The position numbers and the translations under genes are program-made. Under the pieces are notes generated by a model. The model saw only the letters and a program-made list of their open reading frames with translations. It ran no database searches and had not been told where the DNA came from. A stretch of 20,552 nucleotides of DNA from JAYPAN01 sp038123715 (GTDB lineage: Bacteria; Pseudomonadota; Alphaproteobacteria; RS24), in the NCBI GenBank assembly GCA_038123715.1, contig JAYPAN010000027.1:1-20552 (forward strand), read 5' to 3'. Below, piece after piece: positions 7,085-13,707 of the stretch; position 1 is the first letter of the stretch; every line of letters begins with the position of its first letter.

Positions 7085-7232
7085 TCGATATGTTCATTTG
7101 TTATTTGTCGGGTTTGCGTTTGGGTTTCTGTTCACGACAGCACCGGCACAGGCCGACAGCCTCACCGACAATACCTATCTTTCCGTTGCGGCCATTTATC
7201 GGCTGGGTGTGCGGCATGGCACTGTTCTATAA
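7083..7232 (+). CDS. Short secreted-protein-like ORF with defective start codon
   Basis: Read from the ATT at 7083, the frame encodes 49 aa: a basic start (RYVH), a hydrophobic core (LLFVGFAFGFLF) and the cleavage motif APAQA before DSLTDN, a textbook signal peptide, then about 25 residues to a stop. GGAG sits at ideal distance before 7083. The start codon reads ATT, but its third base (7085) is the first base after the assembly break, so a real ATG is plausible in another strain or after error correction. The mature part overlaps the holin-like frame from 7189 on and may be truncated. No function recognised. Confidence 0.4.
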   Translation: MRYVHLLFVGFAFGFLFTTAPAQADSLTDNTYLSVAAIYRLGVRHGTVL

Positions 7233-7371
7233 TTTCGTGCTGCGCGATATGCTGCTCTGGTTGGCGGCCTTTGGACATTTGAAAAAATCCAAGGCCGCAC
7301 GAAATAACCCTCCATTAGCAAAATTTTTGGGTTTGTCCGGCGAGGCAAATAGCTTGCTCCGCGTCGGGTGA
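7189..7371 (+). pseudogene. C-terminal fragment resembling a 3-TM (gene transfer agent type) holin
   Basis: In this frame the sequence reads RPFIGWVCGMALFYNFVLRD followed by MLLWLAAFGH. The RPFIGWVCG segment followed by a hydrophobic helix and a basic tail is what I remember as the hallmark C-terminal half of the 3-TM holin family used for phage or gene-transfer-agent release. The N-terminal two-thirds of such a protein (the usual 100 or more residues before this motif) is not present in frame; the sequence before it instead reads as a signal peptide ORF in another frame. It could also be a short real gene from the ATG at 7216. No other phage or GTA gene is in the window. Confidence 0.45.
7264..7298. 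other. Long hairpin between holin-like fragment and GAF gene
   Basis: GCGGCCTTTGGA (7264-7275) pairs with TCCAAGGCCGC (7288-7298), eleven base pairs with one bulged T, over a 12-nt A-rich loop. There is no T run after either arm, so it is not a standard terminator. It lies inside the holin-like frame. The rest of 7299-7411 holds only the ribosome site of the next gene as far as I can see. Confidence 0.5.
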
Positions 7372-7411
7372 TTTGGTCTGCTTGGACGGAAATAGTTTGA
7401 GGAGGTCTGCC

Positions 7412-8242
7412 ATGTCCGAGATAGTGCCAGTGCCAATTGCCGAAAGGCCAAGCAATGAGGCCGCCCGCGCCGCCAAAGTCGAGCGTATGGGGATTGCCGG
7501 CTTGGATAAAAATCAGGATTTGACAGTGTTTGGCGAGGTTGCCAAATCGATTGTCGGCTGTGATTTTGTGTTCATCAATGTCAGTGACGCTGAAAACCAA
7601 TACACCACTTGCAGCGTCGGTCTGGCCTTTGACCCGACCGAGGGCAAGCCGCGCGAGGAAACGATTTGCCAATGGGCGATGTGCTCCAATGAGCCGATGG
7701 TCGTGCCGGATTTGAACGAGGATGAACGCTTTGCCGGCACTGAATCGGCGGTGGTGATGGGCGTGAAATTCTATGCCGGTTTTCCCCTTGTCACGCCGGA
7801 AGGCTTTCACCTTGGCGTGATGTGCCTTGTCGGTCTGCAAAGGGTGGATATGAGCGATGAGCAAATCCGCCTGATGAAAAATCTGGCGCGCGCCGTGACC
7901 ACACAATTGCTCAGCTATGGCGATTTGAACGAGGTCAATGCCGGGCGCTTTTCCAATGCGATGGTGAAGTTCAAAAACCGCGTTGAGGGCGCAACGCTGG
8001 ATGATTTGTCGGCCTTTTTGGCGTTTTGCAATACCGGTGCGGCCAGCGCCGAGGCGATTGCCCGTCTCAGCGAAAAAGGCCTGCTTGAGGAAGGCGCAAG
8101 CGGCACAGTGCTGTCGCAGCAGGGGCGCAATCTGCAAAAGGATATGAATATATCCAATGAATCGCTGCGTATCATTACCAGCCCGATTTCCTCAAATTCC
8201 AATGAAATTGACGATTTATTGTCCAGCCTGGAGGATATGTAA
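7412..8242 (+). CDS. GAF-domain protein
   Basis: 276 aa from the ATG at 7412, which has GAGGAGG about seven bases upstream; an upstream in-frame GTG at 7376 is less likely. Residues about 25-170 have the GAF pattern seen in sensor and phosphodiesterase proteins: DFVFINVSDAE, a TICQWAMCSNEPMVVPDLNE block and GFHLGVMCLVGLQ. There is no attached kinase, GGDEF or output domain. About 100 C-terminal residues are low in recognisable features and end with the acidic EIDDLLSSLEDM. Cysteines occur within the GAF part but I cannot assign ligand binding. The stop overlaps the next ATG by one base, so the two proteins are translationally coupled and probably act together. Cytoplasmic; signal unknown. Confidence 0.85.
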   Translation: MSEIVPVPIAERPSNEAARAAKVERMGIAGLDKNQDLTVFGEVAKSIVGCDFVFINVSDAENQYTTCSVGLAFDPTEGKPREETICQWAMCSNEPMVVPDLNEDERFAGTESAVVMGVKFYAGFPLVTPEGFHLGVMCLVGLQRVDMSDEQIRLMKNLARAVTTQLLSYGDLNEVNAGRFSNAMVKFKNRVEGATLDDLSAFLAFCNTGAASAEAIARLSEKGLLEEGASGTVLSQQGRNLQKDMNISNESLRIITSPISSNSNEIDDLLSSLEDM

Positions 8243-8586
8243 TGTTTGCGTCGGTTATGCAGTTCAAATTTTCCTCTTTGTCCGAGGCCAAAATCGCTGC
8301 CGGTTTCTTCTCCGAAGGGCTGGGCGGCAAAATCGCCGATTATGATTTTCACGGGCTGAACATTATGCTCGGCAAGGATGGCGAAGTGACCGTCGCCGTG
8401 CGTTTTGAAGATGCGCTGATGCTGAAAAAATTTGAAAAAGAAAGCCCGCAGCTTATCGAGGAAATCAAATCGGCCTTTGCCTGCAAGCAGTCGAAATTTT
8501 CCGGCGTGTGCATATACAGCTTTGAGCGCGAGGCGGTCTCCAGCGCCATTCCGACCGGCGATCCGGTGCATATCGTCACCCAATAG
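8242..8586 (+). CDS. Unrecognised 114-aa protein coupled to the GAF protein
   Basis: The ATG at 8242 shares its A with the stop of the GAF gene. The protein is soluble, mixed alpha/beta by composition, with alternating hydrophobic and charged residues (KIADYDFHGLNIMLGKDGEV, then VAVRFEDALML) and two cysteines near residues 81 and 91. No signal peptide, membrane segment or family motif is visible. The tight overlap suggests a partner or effector of the GAF protein. It is followed by the oppositely oriented tRNA-Thr, with only 14 bp between. Confidence 0.75.
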   Translation: MFASVMQFKFSSLSEAKIAAGFFSEGLGGKIADYDFHGLNIMLGKDGEVTVAVRFEDALMLKKFEKESPQLIEEIKSAFACKQSKFSGVCIYSFEREAVSSAIPTGDPVHIVTQ

Positions 8587-8600
8587 CGTTTGTCGGAAAA

Positions 8601-8675
8601 TGGTGCTGCCGGGTGGAATTGAACCACCGGCCTCTCCCTTACCAAGGGAGTGCTCTACCCCTGAGCTACGGCAGC
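8601..8675 (-). tRNA. tRNA-Thr, anticodon GGT, CCA encoded
   Basis: On the minus strand the acceptor arms GCTGCCG and CGGCAGC pair fully, the D arm is GCTC/GAGC, the anticodon arm is CTCCC-TTGGTAA-GGGAG with anticodon GGT (reads ACC/ACT), and the T arm is GGTGG-TTCAATT-CCACC. The 3' CCA is encoded (complement of 8601-8603). It faces the GAF gene pair and diverges from the zinc-ribbon gene. Confidence 0.97.
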
Positions 8676-8802
8676 CAGCCCGCGTGTTCTTGCCACGGCC
8701 ACGGCGCAGATGCAAGGGCAGATTTGCCTTTGTCGCGCATGGCGGCTAGTATGTTCCTCTATTGTTCTTTAGTTGTTGTGTTGGGGTTGTCTGTTGCGGG
8801 GC

Positions 8803-9054
8803 GTGGAGCGGGAACAGCCGGTGCGCCTGTCTTGGCTGGTGCTAAAAGGGCTGAATGTTTGGCTGTGGTGCGAGGCGTGCAGCCATCATGCCAGCCTGCC
8901 CGTGCCGCCGATTATGGCGCGGCATGGCGATATTACATTGGGCGCATTGCGCGGCAAATCGCGCTGCTCCAAATGCCGGTCGCAGCAGGTTTTTGTGCGC
9001 CCCGATTGGCCGCGGCGCGGCGTGGTTTCGCGCCATGACAGCCTGCCCGAATAG
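8803..9054 (+). CDS. Small zinc-ribbon protein
   Basis: About 83 aa, non-ATG start. Two cysteine pairs, CEAC near the N-terminal third and CSKC about 40 residues later, make a four-cysteine zinc ribbon; between them is PPIMARHGDITLGALRGKSR, and after them an R/P/W-rich tail. I recall similar short proteins near murA in alphaproteobacteria, role unknown. Possible starts are TTG 8773, GTG 8803 and GTG 8821; none has a strong ribosome site, though GGAG at 8804-8807 could serve 8821. Codon usage and the cysteine spacing argue for a real gene. Confidence 0.65.
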   Translation: MEREQPVRLSWLVLKGLNVWLWCEACSHHASLPVPPIMARHGDITLGALRGKSRCSKCRSQQVFVRPDWPRRGVVSRHDSLPE

Positions 9055-9101
9055 CGGCGATTTCCCTTGACCGCAACCGGTATAGGGGGCAAACAGACAC
9101 A

Positions 9102-9263
9102 ATGGAAAAGGGCGGAAAATCAGCCAAACAAGACCGTCAGGCGCGACTGGCAGAGGCTTTGCGCGCCAATTTGCAGCGCCGCAAGGCAGGCCGTCATGCC
9201 GCCCGTGCCGAAAATGCCAAGCAGCCGAAATCAGCCCAAAAATCCGAAAGGGCAGGAGACTAG
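9102..9263 (+). CDS. Small basic protein upstream of murA
   Basis: 53 aa, too short for routine ORF calling. The protein begins MEKGGKSAKQDRQARLAEAL and continues RANLQRRKAGRHAARAEN: a highly basic amphipathic helix with no cysteines or membrane part. I know similar short Arg/Ala-rich proteins ahead of murA in alphaproteobacteria, with no assigned function. The ATG at 9102 follows a G-rich stretch (TAGGGGGC). Its stop (9261-9263) lies four bases before the murA ATG, so murA translation is probably coupled to it. Confidence 0.75.
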   Translation: MEKGGKSAKQDRQARLAEALRANLQRRKAGRHAARAENAKQPKSAQKSERAGD

Positions 9264-9267
9264 CCGG

Positions 9268-10542
9268 ATGGATCGTATTCTGATTGAAGGCGGTGTGCCA
9301 TTGCATGGTGAGCTGGCTATTTCGGGGTCAAAAAACGCCGTCTTGCCGCTGATGGTGGCGGCGCTGTTAAGCGATGAAAAACTGGTTTTGCGCGGCACAC
9401 CGCGATTGGCCGATACGCGCACGCTGGCGCAAGTGCTGGAAGGTCTGGGCGCGACAGTGGAAGAGTTTGGCAATGGCCCCGGCGAGGGTGTGAGCGTGCA
9501 GGCAGCCAAACTGACCTCAACCCGCGCGCCTTATGAGCTGGTCTCCAAAATGCGCGCCAGTTTCTGGGTTATCGGGCCTTTATTGGCGCGCGCCGGACAG
9601 GCGCAAGTCTCATTGCCGGGCGGCTGCGCGATTGGCACACGACCGGTCGATTTATATCTGAAAGGGCTGGAAGCGCTCGGTGCTGATATTGATGTCAGCG
9701 GCGGTTATGTCAATGCCGCCGCTCCGCACGGGCTGACCGGCGGGCGCATTGATTTGCCCTTTGTGTCGGTCGGCGCAACCCATGTGCTGATGATGGCCGC
9801 CGCGCTGGCCAAGGGCGAAACGCTTATCACCAATGCCGCCACCGAGCCGGAAGTGGTTGATGTCGGCCATTGCCTGCAAGCTATGGGCGCGCAGATTGAC
9901 GGGCTTGGCACGCGCACGCTGCATATCAGGGGTGTGGCACGGCTTGGCGGGGCTGACCATCAGGTAATACGCGACCGCATTGAGGCCGGTGCATTTGCGC
10001 TGGCCGTGGCGGCCAGTGGCGGCAAGGCGACGCTGACCGGTATTGGCGCGGCGGATATTGGCGCTTTGGCATCTTCCTTGCGGCTGGCCGGGGTGGATTT
10101 GGCCGAAACCGGCACACAGGGCTTGCAGATTTGTGCGCCGGATGGGCGACCCAAAGCGACCCATATCACGACCGAAGCCTATCCCGGCTTTGCCACGGAT
10201 TTGCAAGCGCCTTTTATGGGGCTGATGTGCTGCGCCGAAGGGGTCAGCCGGATTCGCGAGACGATATTTGAAAACCGCTTCATGCATGTGCAGGAATTGG
10301 CACGGCTGGGGGCGGATATTTCGCTTGAGGGCGATACGGCGATTGTCACCGGTGTTGAGAAATTACACGCCGCGCCGGTCATGGCAACCGATTTGCGCGC
10401 TTCCGTGACTTTGGTGATTGCCGGGCTGATGGCCGAAGGTGTGACCGAGATTAACCGCGTCTATCATCTTGACCGTGGCTATGAGCGCATTGAGGAAAAA
10501 CTGTCGGCCTGCGGCGCACGGATTTGGCGGGAGCGCATATGA
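9268..10542 (+). CDS. murA: UDP-N-acetylglucosamine 1-carboxyvinyltransferase
   Basis: 424 aa from the ATG at 9268, matching the family length; the long upstream in-frame extension from 9067 overlaps the small basic gene in another frame and is not homologous. MurA transfers enolpyruvate from PEP to UDP-GlcNAc, the first committed step of peptidoglycan synthesis, in the cytoplasm. Lys22 and Asn23 in SGSKNAVLP, catalytic Cys120 in LPGGCAIGTRP (so fosfomycin-sensitive type rather than the Asp variant), ENRFMHVQELARLGADI and the DLRASVTLVIAGLMAEG block are all present. GGAG about ten bases upstream serves as ribosome site. The stop overlaps an ATG of the next gene's duplicated start region. Confidence 0.98.
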   Translation: MDRILIEGGVPLHGELAISGSKNAVLPLMVAALLSDEKLVLRGTPRLADTRTLAQVLEGLGATVEEFGNGPGEGVSVQAAKLTSTRAPYELVSKMRASFWVIGPLLARAGQAQVSLPGGCAIGTRPVDLYLKGLEALGADIDVSGGYVNAAAPHGLTGGRIDLPFVSVGATHVLMMAAALAKGETLITNAATEPEVVDVGHCLQAMGAQIDGLGTRTLHIRGVARLGGADHQVIRDRIEAGAFALAVAASGGKATLTGIGAADIGALASSLRLAGVDLAETGTQGLQICAPDGRPKATHITTEAYPGFATDLQAPFMGLMCCAEGVSRIRETIFENRFMHVQELARLGADISLEGDTAIVTGVEKLHAAPVMATDLRASVTLVIAGLMAEGVTEINRVYHLDRGYERIEEKLSACGARIWRERI

Positions 10543-10564
10543 GTGACAATTATGAGTGACAATC
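10539..10564 (+). repeat. 13-bp tandem duplication of a start-codon region
   Basis: ATGAGTGACAATT (10539-10551) is followed directly by ATGAGTGACAATC (10552-10564). The first copy overlaps the murA stop (ATGA) but leads only to MSDNYE and a stop; the second opens the DUF2948 frame. The ancestral arrangement was probably an ATGA overlap, split by a 13-bp duplication. Confidence 0.85.
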
Positions 10565-11019
10565 ACGCCCATGCGCCGTTGAAACTCTATGCCCGTGAAC
10601 AGGCCGATTTGCAGGTGGTCTCGGCGCTGTTGCAGGATGGGGTGCTGCAAACCGGCGATATCGCCCATTTGCCCGATGAGCGCCGTCTGGTGCTGATGGT
10701 GAACCGCTATTGCCATGAATTGCCCAAAGCCCGTTTGCGGGTGCGCGCCGCCTTGCAGATAAATGATGTGCTGTCCATGCAAAGCCGCAATTTGAACCGT
10801 GACCGCGATGATGGTGTTTTGTCGCTGCTGGCGGTGACTTTTGCACCGGATAAAGCACCGGCGGGTGAAATAAGGCTGGTTTTTTCAGGGCGTGCAGAAA
10901 TCCGCTTGGCGGTTGAGGCTTGCGACGCCATATTGCAAGATGTAACTGCCCCTTGGGCGGCACATGGCGTGCCGCACCATGATGTGCTGGGCGGCACTGA
11001 TGAGTTGGATGGCGAATAA
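10552..11019 (+). CDS. DUF2948 family protein
   Basis: 155 aa from the ATG at 10552. Family features are LYAREQADLQVVSALLQDG, the DIAHLPDERRLVLMVNRYCHE segment, RVRAALQINDVLSMQSRNL and the C-terminal RLAVEACDAILQDVTAPWAA. DUF2948 proteins are conserved in alphaproteobacteria, nearly always next to murA and hisD; the function is not known to me. Cytoplasmic by sequence. The stop TAA overlaps the hisD ATG (TAATG), so hisD translation is coupled. The start lies in a tandem duplication described separately, with no good ribosome site of its own, so coupling to murA termination is likely. Confidence 0.92.
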   Translation: MSDNHAHAPLKLYAREQADLQVVSALLQDGVLQTGDIAHLPDERRLVLMVNRYCHELPKARLRVRAALQINDVLSMQSRNLNRDRDDGVLSLLAVTFAPDKAPAGEIRLVFSGRAEIRLAVEACDAILQDVTAPWAAHGVPHHDVLGGTDELDGE

Positions 11020-12347
11020 TGGCCTGTTTTCTTCACACCCATGTCAATGAGCCGGATTTCGCCGCGCGCTTTGAAACGCTTTTGGGCATGAAGCGCGAGC
11101 AGGATGCCGATGTTGACGCTGTGGTGGCGCAAATCATTGCCGATGTGCGCGCCCGCGGCGATGCCGCCGTGCTGGAATTGACCGAGAAGTTTGACCGCCA
11201 GAAATTGACGCCGGAAACCATGCGGATAAGCGCGGCGGAAATTGATGCGGCCGAAGCGGCTTGCCCACCGGCCACATTGGCGGCGTTGCAATTGGCGGCC
11301 GACCGGATTGCCGATTTCCATGCCCGCCAGAAACCGGTTGATGACCGCTTTACCGATACTGACGGGGTTGAATTGGGTCATCGCTGGACGGCGGTGGATG
11401 CTGCCGGTCTTTATGTGCCGGGCGGGCTGGCCAATTATCCCTCCTCAGTGCTGATGAACGCCATTCCGGCGCGCGTTGCCGGTGTCGGGCGCGTGGTGAT
11501 GGTGGTGCCGACGCCGGACGGGCAGTTAAACCCGTTAGTGCTGGTGGCGGCGCGGCTGGCCGGTGTTGATGAGATTTACCGCATAGGCGGCGCGCAGGCT
11601 GTCGCGGCGCTGGCCTATGGCACGCAGAGCATTGCGCCGGTCAATGTGATTACCGGCCCCGGCAATGCCTATGTGGCGACCGCCAAACGGCAAGTCTTTG
11701 GGCAGGTGGGCATTGATATGATTGCCGGCCCGTCGGAAATCCTTGTTGTCGCCGATGCTGCAAATGACCCGTCCTGGATGGCGGCTGATTTATTGAGCCA
11801 AGCCGAGCATGATGAAGTCGCCCAGTCCATATTGATTTGCGATAATGCCGATTTTGCCGATGCAGTGGCCGCAGCGGTGGAAACGACATTGGCGCAATTG
11901 CCGCGCGCGGCCATTGCCCGTGCGGCTTGGGAGAATTACGGCGCGATATTGGTGGTGGATGATGTGATGCGCGATGCGCCCGAATTGGTCAATGCGCTGG
12001 CGCCGGAGCATTTGGAACTGGCTGTCGCCGAGCCGGAAGCATTGGCTGACGAAATTCGGCATGCCGGGGCGATTTTCCTTGGCCGCTATACACCCGAAGC
12101 GATAGGCGATTATATTGCCGGGCCCAATCATGTGCTGCCAACGGCGCGCGCGGCGCGCTATGCCTCCGGCCTTTCTGTGCTGGATTTCATGAAGCGCAGC
12201 TCACTGGTTAAATGCGATGCCGCCTCATTGGCCGCGATTGGCCCGGCTGCTGTGACATTGGCCGAAGAAGAAGGCCTGCACGCGCATGGCCGGTCGATAA
12301 GTATTCGCCTGAATATGCCCCGGGGAGGCAAGCCGGACAGCGCATGA
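11019..12347 (+). CDS. hisD: Histidinol dehydrogenase
   Basis: 442 aa, family length about 430. HisD oxidises L-histidinol to L-histidine with two NAD+, the last step of histidine synthesis, using zinc. Signatures present are the GPGNAYVATAKRQVFG block, IDMIAGPSEILVVAD, LLSQAEHDE (Gln and His zinc ligands), the APEHLEL Glu-His pair, GDYIAGPNHVLPT (Asp ligand and GPNH loop) and the C-terminal GLHAHGRSISIRL (His ligand). No other his gene is in the window, as expected for this scattered alphaproteobacterial arrangement. The start overlaps the DUF2948 stop; the end overlaps the start of the UPF0262 gene (ATGA). Confidence 0.98.
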   Translation: MACFLHTHVNEPDFAARFETLLGMKREQDADVDAVVAQIIADVRARGDAAVLELTEKFDRQKLTPETMRISAAEIDAAEAACPPATLAALQLAADRIADFHARQKPVDDRFTDTDGVELGHRWTAVDAAGLYVPGGLANYPSSVLMNAIPARVAGVGRVVMVVPTPDGQLNPLVLVAARLAGVDEIYRIGGAQAVAALAYGTQSIAPVNVITGPGNAYVATAKRQVFGQVGIDMIAGPSEILVVADAANDPSWMAADLLSQAEHDEVAQSILICDNADFADAVAAAVETTLAQLPRAAIARAAWENYGAILVVDDVMRDAPELVNALAPEHLELAVAEPEALADEIRHAGAIFLGRYTPEAIGDYIAGPNHVLPTARAARYASGLSVLDFMKRSSLVKCDAASLAAIGPAAVTLAEEEGLHAHGRSISIRLNMPRGGKPDSA

Positions 12348-12820
12348 CTGATGAAGTCGCCCGTATCGTGCATATTTCGCTGGACGACCCGGCATTGGTG
12401 GCGCGCAATCCTGATATTGAGCATGAGCGTCGTGTCGCTATTTTCGACTTGATAGAAGGCAATCATTTTGCCCTGACCACCGGCCAGCCCGGCCCTTATC
12501 GCGTCACTTTGTCGATTGGCGAGCGCGGCATTTTATTTGATGTGCGCGATACGGACAGTCAGGCTTTGACGCAGATTGAATTATCCATGACGCCATTGCG
12601 CCGCTATGTGCGCGATTATTTCATGATTTGCGAAAGCTATTTCGAGGCCATTCGCACTGCCTCGCCCGACCGGATTGAAACCATCGACCAAGCGCGGCGT
12701 GCGCTGCATAATGAAGCGGCGGAAGAATTGCAGTCGCGGCTTGATGACCGGGCGCAGATTGACCTTGATACGGCGCGCCGCCTGTTTACGCTGATAAGCG
12801 TGTTGCAAATGCGCGGTTAG
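12344..12820 (+). CDS. UPF0262 family protein
   Basis: 158 aa, the usual length. Recognised by ERRVAIFDLIEGNHFALT, GPYRVTLSIGERGILFDVRD, SMTPLRRYVRDYFMICESYFE and the C-terminal DLDTARRLFTLISVLQMRG. The family is restricted, to my knowledge, to alphaproteobacteria and has no established function; it lies beside hisD in many of them. The ATG overlaps the hisD stop by four bases (ATGA), a coupling arrangement, with GGGGAGG about 15 bases upstream. In many relatives a low-molecular-weight tyrosine phosphatase gene separates it from infA; here there is none. Confidence 0.93.
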   Translation: MTDEVARIVHISLDDPALVARNPDIEHERRVAIFDLIEGNHFALTTGQPGPYRVTLSIGERGILFDVRDTDSQALTQIELSMTPLRRYVRDYFMICESYFEAIRTASPDRIETIDQARRALHNEAAEELQSRLDDRAQIDLDTARRLFTLISVLQMRG

Positions 12821-12829
12821 AAAAAAAAC

Positions 12830-12858
12830 TTGCAATTGGCCTGATTTCTGGCCATTCT
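12830..12858 (+). promoter_or_regulatory. Candidate infA promoter with internal hairpin
   Basis: TTGCAA (12830-12835), 17 bases and CATTCT (12853-12858) could be a weak sigma-70 type promoter in the 64 bp before infA. The spacer contains TGGCC-N8-GGCCA (12837-12854), a small inverted repeat. infA often has its own promoter. Support is only positional. Confidence 0.3.
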
Positions 12859-12884
12859 CCGGCAAATTTTGTTGAGTGAGGCCT

Positions 12885-13103
12885 ATGGCGAAAGAAGAAC
12901 TTCTGGAATTTAATGCGACGGTTGTGGAATTGCTGCCGAACGCCACTTTTCGCGTAAAACTTGAAAATGACCATGAAGTCATCGCCCATACTGCCGGTAA
13001 AATGCGTAAAAACCGTATTCGTGTGCTTGCCGGTGACAAAGTGCTGGTGGAAATGACACCCTATGACCTCACCAAAGGCCGCATCACCTATCGCTTCAAA
13101 TAG
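12885..13103 (+). CDS. infA: Translation initiation factor IF-1
   Basis: 72 aa, exactly the family length, a single S1/OB-fold domain: MAKEELLEFNATVVELLPNA, FRVKLENDHEVIAH, GKMRKNRIRVLAGDKVLVEM and a C-terminal KGRITYRFK. IF-1 binds the ribosomal A site of the 30S subunit during initiation. The ATG at 12885 gives the canonical start; an upstream in-frame codon at 12876 does not match the family. A GTGAGG stretch just upstream is the ribosome site. The last 41 bases overlap the maf gene in another frame. Confidence 0.98.
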   Translation: MAKEELLEFNATVVELLPNATFRVKLENDHEVIAHTAGKMRKNRIRVLAGDKVLVEMTPYDLTKGRITYRFK

Positions 13104-13707
13104 AAAAATCTGGTTGGCCAGCGCCAGCCCGCGCCGCCGCGATTTGCTGGCCTCTATCGGGCTTGAACCGGCGCATGTGCTGGCGGCTGATATTGATGAA
13201 ACGCCTTTGCGCGGTGAATTGCCTGCCGCTTTGGCCTTGCGGCTGGCGCAGAGCAAAGCGGCCAAAATTGCCGCCCAATGTGATGATGACAATGTGATTG
13301 TGCTGGCTGCCGATACGGTGGTCAGTGTCGGGCGGCGTATTTTGCCGAAAACCGAAACGCCGGACGAGGCGCGCGCCTGTCTGAAATTGCTGTCCGGTCG
13401 CGGCCATCGTGTGCAGACCGGTATTGCTTGTATTTGCGGCGACCGTCAATCATCGCGCGTGGTGCGCTCGCGTGTGCGTATGAAGCCGCTGTCTGAGGGT
13501 GACATTAACGCTTATCTGGCTTGCGGCGAATGGCAGGGCAAGGCTGGCGGCTATGCCATACAGGGCAGGGCGGCAATTTTTGTGACAGGGCTTGTCGGCT
13601 CTTACAGCAACATTGTAGGCTTGCCGCTATATGAAACGGCACAAATCTTGACGGGGCTGGGGGTTTCATTGCCAGATATTATTTCCGCCGGAGGGGGAGA
13701 GCAGTAA
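13063..13707 (+). CDS. maf: Maf family nucleotide pyrophosphatase
   Basis: 214 aa. Maf proteins hydrolyse non-canonical or modified nucleoside triphosphates and have been linked to septum inhibition. Seen here are LASASPRRRDLLASIGLEP near residue 18, the catalytic ADTVVSVGRR segment, LSGRGHRVQTG and GYAIQGRAAIFVTGLVGSYS NIVGLP near the C-terminus, covering the whole family. The ATG at 13063 lies 41 bases inside infA; the family homology starts about 15 codons later, after the infA stop, so a shorter protein from an alternative codon such as TTG 13112 is possible, but it would clip the first motif. It abuts the RNase gene with no gap. Confidence 0.93.
   Translation: MTSPKAASPIASNRKIWLASASPRRRDLLASIGLEPAHVLAADIDETPLRGELPAALALRLAQSKAAKIAAQCDDDNVIVLAADTVVSVGRRILPKTETPDEARACLKLLSGRGHRVQTGIACICGDRQSSRVVRSRVRMKPLSEGDINAYLACGEWQGKAGGYAIQGRAAIFVTGLVGSYSNIVGLPLYETAQILTGLGVSLPDIISAGGGEQ

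Noticed and set aside
7196..8137. 313-aa minus-strand ORF opposite the GAF gene
   Set aside because: Shadow of the GAF frame, with no start-site support; the plus strand has the ribosome site and domain motifs.
8613..9038. 141-aa plus-strand ORF over the tRNA-Thr and zinc-ribbon gene
   Set aside because: It reads through the tRNA gene and is out of frame with the four-cysteine ribbon.
9067..9267. 67-residue N-terminal extension of murA
   Set aside because: MurA proteins begin near MDRILIEGG; the extension overlaps a small basic protein in another frame that is a better gene.
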